Source of the DNA: Symbiodinium microadriaticum
Taxonomy: Eukaryota > Sar > Dinophyceae > Suessiales > Symbiodiniaceae
DNA: 64,000 bases
Direction: 5' to 3'
Assembly (NCBI GenBank): GCA_001939145.1
Contig: LSRX01000428.1
Span: 436,522 to 500,521 of the forward strand
Below are positions 56,790 through 64,000 of the stretch, in pieces. The notes below the pieces were generated by a model, which did not search any database, was not told where the DNA came from, and saw only the letters and a list, made by a program, of their open reading frames with translations. Positions within the stretch are counted from its first letter, which is position 1. Each line of letters begins with the position of its first letter. The translations under genes were made by a program, and so were the position numbers.

Positions 56790-57992
56790 GCCAAGCAGCA
56801 TCGCCCCAAAGATATTCTGTAACGTAGATGAGCCTCGCCTCAGTGTGACTCCCTTGTTGCAAGCAGCTGAAGCCGAAGTGTTTCGCAGTGAGCCGGCATT
56901 GGCTGCATGCGAACCTACAAAGCAGCAGAACAAGCATGGCAGTATCATCATTAGTTGCACATCGTCCTGTCAACAGCTTTTCCTGCAGCTATTGGAGTGG
57001 CAGTCTTGATGCATGTTGGGCCATGCAGCAATCGCATCATCCGTGATGCGGGCATTGCGCATCACGTACAGCAGACAGTCCACTCCGTGCCTTGCCAAGA
57101 CGATAAAACAGAGGCGCCGCAATTGAATCCCGCAATGCCATGCTACCACATCGCAGTCTTCTGTGTCTCTCATGTCTCTCTCAATCCCACGGACTAGCAT
57201 TGCAAAGGGTGGGCTTCTAGATGTTGGTCTACCCGAGTTAGCGCATCATCCTCATCGATCTAAGAAATCCCCGCGTAAGACTTGATTTCAGCTCGTCTGG
57301 ACGGCTGCCCAGCTGCAATGCAGAGAGCGCCACATCCCTGATGCTGGCCACCACCTGCGCTTTCCGGACAATCATGGAGCTATCAAGGGCGTGCTATCCA
57401 GTGCTGTTTACGAGTTTAGGGTCGCTGCACAAACCTGGAATCCACATTGAATTGAAACCTCAAGCTGCTGGCATTGCCTTTTCTTGGTCGATTTCCGTAT
57501 CTCCCAAGCCGATGGTGTCAAGGACGACCAAGGAACCGTCCTCGGCTTCGTACCTCAGTCGGCATCCAGCAGCTCATAGAGTCATAGGCGAAGGTTTTTT
57601 TTGCCTCCCATCTAGCTAGGACGAAGCGCGCATTCGGGCCCAGGTTCGGGGCCCGGGGTTGAGAAACCGTACAACCATGCAAGAGATGTTGAACTTGCTG
57701 CCAGGCTGCTTCATGATGGAATCCAGGTTGGTGATCTCAGTTTGGGGCTTCCGTTTTCAACATGTACGGGTGAGGCTCTCCCATTGAACTTCGAGAATCC
57801 GAACTGAACTGCGCATGTCGGTTCAGGCAGGCCACACTTGAGGTGTCATCACCTGAAAAAGAGGCGCTGCACATGCACGCAACCAGAAGCAAGCCCTGCG
57901 CTCCCCGCCGCACCTGAATCAAAGATTTGCGATCCAGCAATGAGGTTCCCGAGCGCACTCTTGCCGGCTCCAGTCATCCCGAACATCATTAC
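56790..57992 (-). CDS. AIG1/GIMAP-type GTPase, multi-exon
   Basis: The exon 57992 to about 57914 reads MMFGMTGAGKSALGNLIAGS, then QIFDSG: a P-loop (GxxGxGKS) followed by the SxxGNxIxG word that distinguishes AIG1/GIMAP GTPases. Further exons on minus: about 57830-57750 (SSDSRSSMGEPHPYML), about 57550-57470 (GSLVVLDTIGLGDTEIDQEK, the switch II DxxG), about 57345-57300 (SIRDVALSALQLG), about 57110-57040 (HGVDCLLYVMRNARITDDAI, a core strand with the AIG1 R-I-T helix start) and about 56845-56795 (YVTEYLWGDAAWQS). AIG1 proteins are membrane-associated septin-like GTPases in plants and animals. Splice sites other than the first acceptor (CAG at 57995-57993) are approximate, and the G4 motif was not located. 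Confidence 0.75.
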
Positions 57993-57999
57993 CTGAGCC

Positions 58000-59050
58000 G
58001 ATGCGTTGGCGCTTCATTGAGTCCTGGAGTGTTCTGTGCAGGGTCCTCCGGAACCAATGGCCCCCCCCCCCCCCACCCCCCCACCAGTGTCCCAGCCCCG
58101 AGCTTCCCAGGGCCAAACTCGAACACGTCGAAGCTGAAAGAGGTGACCGACAAAGGAATCACAAGGGAAGTCAGATCCAAAAGCCATGATCACAGCGCCA
58201 TGGGATATGTCCGCATGGGGCTTGCCGATCTTGAAAGTTGGCTGCCTGATCGCACAACTGAGACCTCCGATCTGAACGCCGAACTCGTGGGACAGGCAAC
58301 AGAAAAAAACGGATCTCGCAACCGATCGTCCCAAGGCGTGTCGACGTTCGCATGGGGTTCGCAGGAGCACCTAGCCCAACTTGACATGACAGTCAACACC
58401 TGGCACGTGTGCAGGTCCAAAACAATGGCAGGGCTTCGGGCCTGTGGAATTCACGGGAGTTCTACTAGCCTAGGACATTGCATGCATTCCCCAGGAGAGG
58501 GCAGTCGTGTTTCATCGGCAGTCCGGCTTCAGAGTCAAAAGGATTTTTTGTTTGCTTCGGGGCTCCGTCGAGTCCGTTGAGCAAGCGCAATATTGCCGCG
58601 AAACCCTCCATGGCAAAAGGTCGAACATGATTTCGATCCACACATTGAGTGATGGTGAGCGAGGCACCGACCAGGAATCCGACGGGGACACGGGTGACAT
58701 GCGGACCAAACCACGCAGGGGAACGCACTGACCGAAACCTTACGGAACACCGGTGCTTTGCATCCTCACTGGCCAGCAGCGAACCACATTCTCGTTTGCG
58801 ACGACTGCGGCCGATCCCACCTGAGCAACCTGACATACATACATCCGATCCGCCGTTCGAATGCAAAGCTCCCTCCACAGCGCAACCAAAACGAACGTAG
58901 CAATTTTACAGGTGCTGGAGGTGGTTTAGGTGCTGGAGGTGGTTTAGGGGTTTAGGTGGTAAGCGATGTGGCTGTTTTTGCGATGTGGCTGTCGTGGCAG
59001 TGGTGACAAGCCGAAGTGATGGACCCGCGTTCCTGCATTTTGGTTGTTCC
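58000..59050. other. No confident gene; poly-C tract
   Basis: The upstream side of the GTPase gene. A run of C interrupted once by A occupies about 58062-58082. Frames on both strands show no motif. Tandem copies of GGTGCTGGAGGTGGTTTA occur at 58911-58946. Confidence 0.5.
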
Positions 59051-59059
59051 TTCGCTTCT

Positions 59060-59345
59060 CCTTCCACTACTGCGACGACCACAACAACAACCACTCCCAC
59101 CACAACCACTGAAACTACCACGACGATGACGACGACAACGACGACAGCGACGACGACCACGAACACCACCAGCACCACCACGAACACCACCACCACCATC
59201 ACCACCACCACCACCACCACCACCACCGCCAACCACCACCACCACCACCACGATCATGACGATCTGGACTAGCACGACCACGACGACGAAGAGGACGACG
59301 GCCCTGACGACTGCGACTCGGACACCACCACTGCTACTGCTACCT
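59060..59345. repeat. ACC/ACG trinucleotide repeat
   Basis: A decayed period-three array of ACC, ACG and AAC triplets, giving polythreonine and polyhistidine on plus and polyvaline on minus. No gene is inferred. Confidence 0.95.
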
Positions 59346-59349
59346 TGTT

Positions 59350-61700
59350 GCTCCTGTTCTGCTGCCGCCGCTAAGTCCAAAATGCGGAAACAAACCAAAA
59401 CGGCAGCAATGGTAATAAGAGCGATTGCTTTCCTGATGATTGCAGCTTGTTGCTTAACTTTTCGACTGCATTTTCAAAAGGACTCCGGAAGGGCAACTCA
59501 GCGACTCCAGTCGACCATCTTGCGGGTGCATCACTCGAAGTCCTGTAGTTTTTGCCCTTTGCAACCAATCCCTTTAAGCCGGAAGATGGATGTGCCCTCT
59601 GTGATTCTTAGGGCATGAAAGCACTTTTCCAACTTTACGGCAGTTGCTGTGGCACGCAACGCACTGAGGTCTCGGCTGTGAGCTTCCCCCCGGGGGGCAG
59701 CACCCAAGGCATCTTCCGCTCAACAGCCGGCAAGGCCTTGACCTCCCCTGGCTTCGTCATGAGGAGGACCTGCGGCTCTCTCACTGCACATGCAGACACA
59801 CACACACACATGTACATACGTACATACATTTTTGGCACACATACATACGTAATTATACATACATGCATCAGAATACTGGAGAAACTTCCGGATGGTTCAG
59901 CTTTGGCTTCGGCAGCCGCTGCAGACATCCTCAGAACGAACGTGCCCATCTACACCGCCTCATGCTTTCGAGTTTCGGGTGTTGGACTCTTCTTTCAAAG
60001 AGCCCCAGAAGCTGCACGCCCATGTCGCCAAGTTCCCGAGACTAGTATGAAGAGCTTTAGGCTGTGGCATCATGACCTGTAGGTCGAGCCTGGAAGCTGC
60101 AAAAAGCCCGAAACACCTCGACGTTTATTAGTTGCGGCTTGTGAAGAGTCCGGCGACTTTGTCCTGAAACCTCCAAGAATGACGGGCCTTGGCATCCGTT
60201 GCGGTGCTGAGTGGTTCCGTCTTCTCCTCTTCGGAATCACGCAGCGATCAGATGAAGCCGCGAAGCAGCGCAGGCAGATGCAGGCACGGTCTCCTGGGCT
60301 ACGGCCACTTCCCCCTCACCGGGGGCCTCTTCGGCAGCCACATCCTCGAAAGGTCGCGGGTCACGGGGAGCCATTTCTGATCTCAAGCAGCTGTGCATGA
60401 GGCGTGCTATGGTAATTTCACGACCTTGCGGAACTGAAGGCGGAGGCCGCTCTGCAGGTGCTCTGGCACTTCGGCCAAGCAAGACCCCAACCCGCACGCT
60501 CGGAAGAACCCATCCGTGGGCTCACATCTCCGAGCAGAAATGAGCAGAACACCTCATCACTAAGATGGTGTGCCTTGATCTCGCGGCAGGGGCATCGCTG
60601 GCCCATGGCGACCGAAGGAAGGCCCAAGCAACCTGCTGCCAAGACAAAGAAATGACTGTGGTAGGGGTCTCGGACACGATCAGATTCATGGCATGGCCAA
60701 GGTGGCATACTGCTTTATAACAGTGTGGCTCACGGCTTTGCTTGACTAGGAAGCTTACTCACTGAAAAGAGCGCGGCTCATTGTCATGTCTCGCTTCTGA
60801 GCCACACCAGGGTGCGGTGCATCTGCACTCCGGGCAAAGGACTCCCCACAACTCGGGGACCACACGAAATGCAGGAGGGGTGTTAGGGCTGTGAGGGTTT
60901 GGGTTTCGGCTGAGGTTTGAAAGTTTAAGAGCTTCCGCGATACAAGTCAGTGATGAACAGCTTCTCTCGTGATCCTCGCTGGCACCAGTCGTCGATGACG
61001 ACCTTGGGGCTCCGCCTGCGCACCCTGCGGGCGAACCATGGCACCAAGCCTCGAGTAACGGAAGGCAGGAGCCACCGCTAAGAAGCTCCGAGGCCAAAAG
61101 CTGTACCTGAGCCTGAGATGCTCTGAGGATCCAGCTCGTGAGCTGCACGCTTAGGCGACGGGGGCACGCCCACCTAACGTTCTCTTCTAGAACGAAGCGC
61201 GAAGAATGCGAAGAACTTATGGAGGCCTCCTGCTCAACGGCCGCCAAAGCCTGTGGCAAGTCCATTAGGTTGGTCAGTTCTGACACTCCGCGGCTCGTGA
61301 TGGAAAGGCTGGCCTGAAACAACTTCGAGGGCATCGCAAGGCTCGTGCTCGCAAGCTTTTTCGCACTGTGGTTCGACCTTGGTAGACCATACTGAGCATG
61401 CCTGGCATGCCATGAGCCATGGGCCCATCTGAAGGCCTTTGCAGTTTTGCCAGGGGCACCCACACATCGCAGATCTCTGCAGGAGTGCTTGGAAACACCT
61501 GGCGCACACGGCAGTCAATGACCCCAATTCCCCGCCAGGAACTTGCTCCAGAATTGTTGCGCCGTGTTAAGCCGACTGGCAACGGAAAACGCGCGGTTTT
61601 GGCTCCGGGGCTTGGTAAACTCTCGGGCGAATTCGGCTTCTTGTCGGCGCGCCCGTTCTCGACCACATCTTCTCTCGCCGAAAGCAGCAGTCTCACTGAT
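59350..61700. other. No confident gene
   Basis: A TACA-rich segment (59800-59865) with a short (CA)n is the only repeat. Frames at 60759-61463 on minus are open but do not resemble a known family. The stretch probably includes the 3' flank of the TMBIM gene. Confidence 0.45.
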
Positions 61701-61702
61701 CG

Positions 61703-62109
61703 CTAGTTACGGCGGTCGCCCAAGAGCTGCAGCAAGAACAAAAAGAGCTGAATGATGTCGACATAGATGTTAATCGCCTAACGAACGCAAGACCGCAAGA
61801 CTTGCCACGGAGATTGACACACCTTCTGTTGAGCCGGGCTGCTGCCATGCAATAGTCGTCAATGCTGAACCTGCGCCAGCAAACGGATGATCATAGCGGA
61901 TGAGGTAGCTCAACGGGCCCTTGTTGGGCTTAGAAGCTTCAGGCAGCCCTACCAACAAAGTGTTGGACATGCTGCCATGAACCGGTCGGCCTGAACTTGT
62001 TGTGCTTCCCTCCCACAATCAGCTGGGTGTCGAAGATGATGTAAAACGAGAAGATCACTGCCCCAAGACCAGCGTAGATCATGTTCCTTGTGTACATTGA
62101 GGGCAGTCT

Positions 62110-62149
<40 letters not shown>

Positions 62150-62151
62150 GG

Positions 62152-62196
<45 letters not shown>

Positions 62197-63360
62197 GAGG
62201 GGAGAGAGAGAGTTAGAGAGAACAAGCACAACTTGGAATTCATCTGGCATGCCTACAAACTCGGATCTCACCGAGTCGCAACACCTTGAAGGCACCAGTG
62301 CCTCATGACATTGAAACGAGCGATTCACAGGCAACATGCTTCTAAATGTTTGGGGTCATCACACTTCCTACTTGGGTCAATCTTGGCTGACTGTATGAGG
62401 TCTCGAGCCAGTTTTAGAAATCCATTCTTGGCCGTGGCTTCTCTGGACATTCGGGCTGAACATGGCTGACCTACGATTTCGCACATCCGGCGGATAAACC
62501 TTTCTTGCTCTCCAAGGCACTTAGCGCTCCGGTCCTAGATGCCCATAGTTTCGGGGTTCTAGTTTCGGATCGGCTGCCAGGGGTTTCGGATCAGAGGGGA
62601 TAGTTTCGGCGCCCAGTTTCGGCACAGCGGGAGTCAGTTTCGGGACGCAGGTCTGTCAGCTTCGGGGGGGACCATGTCCCGGAAACTCAGCAGCTCCGAA
62701 ACTCCCCTTCAAAACCCTGAAACTCACGACTTCCCTCCGGTCCAGGCGAAGATGGACATCACGAGGCCAAACAAGCAGAGGCTGCATACCAGGGCAAATA
62801 GGTAGGGCATGAAGCCGGTAAAGTCGTACCTGTCCAAGCCGATTGCAAACCAAGACTGATCCTCCTCGAAACCGCAGTGCGTCCTTCTGCCGTACATGCC
62901 ACGAAGGGGCGTTGTCTGGAGGGCAAACAGAGAAAGAGCTAGCACCAGCGCAGCCTGGAGAGCAATGGCCGCAAACTTAACCGCATGGAAGTATGTTCCC
63001 TAGACACTTTACCACACCGCGGAGCAGTAATACCCAGCGTCACGAGCACAGACTGGACCGTGTACTGGACACAGATGAAACCTGTGGCGATCTCAAAAAT
63101 GCAAAAGCAATCCTGGATCGGGAGACAAGTTCTAAAGATATTGCATGCGGGCTTCTGGGCCCAGATAAGCTGACATCCTCTGCCGCTCAAACTGGCATGC
63201 AATGGCAACGGCATGCCACGCGCCTACCATTACAGACTCGGCCACCGTGAAGCAAAGGAGCCTCAGCTGCAAGTCCACCCGAGGGTTCAAGCGGCCGCCA
63301 CATGCAATAGCGAGGGACAGCAAGTAGTTCGTGGGCGATTTTCGCATGGTGTCAGGGCAG
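61703..63360 (-). CDS. Bax inhibitor-1 / TMBIM family membrane protein, multi-exon
   Basis: A multi-helix membrane protein of the Bax-inhibitor-1 (TMBIM, lifeguard) family, which modulates calcium leak and cell death at ER or Golgi membranes. Exons: about 63355-63322 (RKSPTNYLL), 63261-63224 (CFTVAESVMVG), 63081-63026 (FICVQYTVQSVLVTLGIT), 62975-62911 (AAIALQAALVLALSLFALQT), 62829 to about 62730 (YDFTGFMPYLFALVCSLCLF), about 62084-61995 (GAVIFSFYIIFDTQLIVGGK) and 61777-61703 (INIYVDIIQLFLFLLQLLGD, stop TAG at 61705-61703). The DTQLIVGGK and NIYVDIIQLFL words are family signatures. Fixed introns 63321-63262, 63223-63082, 63025-62976 and 62910-62830 all start GC and end AG. The exon before NIYVD and the N-terminus are not identified. 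Confidence 0.85.
62108..62222. repeat. (GA)n purine tract in a TMBIM intron
   Basis: Three GA-rich runs separated by short interruptions, between the exons ending near 62730 and beginning near 62084 of the TMBIM gene. Confidence 0.9.
62547..62665. repeat. Irregular array of AGTTTCGG octamers
   Basis: AGTTTCGG or one-base variants occur seven times, at about 62547, 62561, 62582, 62602, 62615, 62636 and 62658, spaced 13-22 bases. They lie in a TMBIM intron. See findings. Confidence 0.85.
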
Positions 63361-63369
63361 CAGATGAAG

Positions 63370-64000
63370 ACGCACATCGTGCCTCGGCGGCCACCAAGCC
63401 CTGATGCACCAGAAACGCAGTTCTAATTTTGGTTTGAATCAAACCTGCTGGTGGTGGTTGTCCAACGTGACTATCATTCCTTCAAGACCCCCCCCCCCAC
63501 AAATCGGAGTATGTTGCCGCCACAACGGAACATCCCGACATTGCAAGTGCGACACACTGCAGGACATGCTGGGTGTCCAGCTGATCGACATGACCTTCAG
63601 CTTGGCAGTGGGAAAGCGTCGCACAGCCAACATACGGTGCACTTTATGTTGGTTCAAAAGGATGCGACCATGGAGACGACCATCAGGGAGGTCACCAAGG
63701 CGGGATTGTATCTCACCTTTGTCCATTGTGTCAATGCTCTTGCAGCTAAGCCCAAAGAATTCATCCAAGGCTGTGGCCAAATGCTCGCCGTAGATGGTGA
63801 TCAAACCTGTTCTCAAGGCCATTGGCACAGACGTCACAGCATGGCAGGGTTTTGAGCTGAGTCGTGCCGATGTCAAGGTTTCATGGAGACAAATCTTCCA
63901 AACTCTCGGACTGGGATCGCCCGGCCCTCGCAAACAGAATAACAGATCGACGTGTTGCGGGAGGGAGTCTTCAACCAGTCTCGGGACATCGACTTGCAGG
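63370..64000 (-). other. Unassigned; possible upstream exons
   Basis: A 164-codon minus frame (63933-63439) contains a protein-like segment (MALRTGLITIYGEHLATALD, then EFFGLSCKSIDTMDKGEIQS). It could be an exon of a gene that continues beyond the window or an upstream TMBIM exon, although it does not look like the usual TMBIM N-terminus. A C-tract lies at 63489-63499. Confidence 0.35.

Noticed and set aside
1..64000. tRNA, rRNA and dinoflagellate spliced-leader genes
   Set aside because: No cloverleaf, rRNA core sequence or spliced-leader sequence was noticed by eye; a dedicated scan would be needed to exclude them.

Overview
The window looks like nuclear DNA from a dinoflagellate, probably a Symbiodiniaceae relative. 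Recognisable genes are broken into short exons. Their introns, where protein homology fixes both edges, are 50-210 bp long and begin with GC or GA far more often than GT, end in AG, and are usually followed by G. Every gene I recognise, and the one intact transposable element, lies on the minus strand, which fits the unidirectional gene clusters of dinoflagellates. Simple repeats are abundant, and genes are separated by kilobases without recognisable coding. Family names come from recognising motifs by eye; no search was run.

Layout (all genes on minus): compound trinucleotide repeats (1-285); a nucleotide-sugar transporter gene (4444-5805); the catalytic-loop half of an ABC1/UbiB-type atypical kinase (10872-11380); a tetra/pentanucleotide repeat block (12297-12850); a fused aspartate carbamoyltransferase gene with PyrB-like and PyrI-like parts (about 12980-19360), whose 1.4-kb intron holds a tandem array of hairpin-forming repeats; the N-terminal half of an ABC1 kinase (about 20260-23065); an intronless PDZ plus SH3-like protein (24696-25268); an AGTAT-type repeat (26620-27190); a long poorly legible stretch with one glycosyltransferase exon (34220-34298); an MFS transporter (about 37680-40560); an EF-hand gene (about 43010-43340); an LTR retrotransposon (47357-56074); an AIG1/GIMAP-type GTPase (about 56790-57992); and a Bax-inhibitor-1/TMBIM membrane protein (61703-63360).

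The most striking object is the 8718-bp Ty1/copia-order retrotransposon. Its 189-bp LTRs appear identical, start and end with the inverted hexamers TGCAAG/CTTGCA, and are flanked by a 5-bp CCCCC target duplication, so the insertion is recent. ORF1 (Gag plus aspartic protease) ends at a TAG. The same frame then stays open for over 6 kb into Pol (integrase, reverse transcriptase, RNase H). Two features go beyond a standard copia element. First, Pol carries a methyltransferase-like region and a 2-oxoglutarate/Fe(II) oxygenase-like domain upstream of integrase. Second, a protein-like ORF with a SAP-like N-terminus (53535-52726) is overprinted in another frame inside the open Pol frame. Together these suggest an element that may carry nucleic-acid-modification functions and a compact readthrough or overlap expression strategy.

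The host genes do not form an evident pathway; they are ordinary housekeeping, membrane and signalling genes in one orientation. The two ABC1 halves flank the carbamoyltransferase gene on the same strand and are complementary in content, so one gene with a nested gene in its intron is a real possibility.
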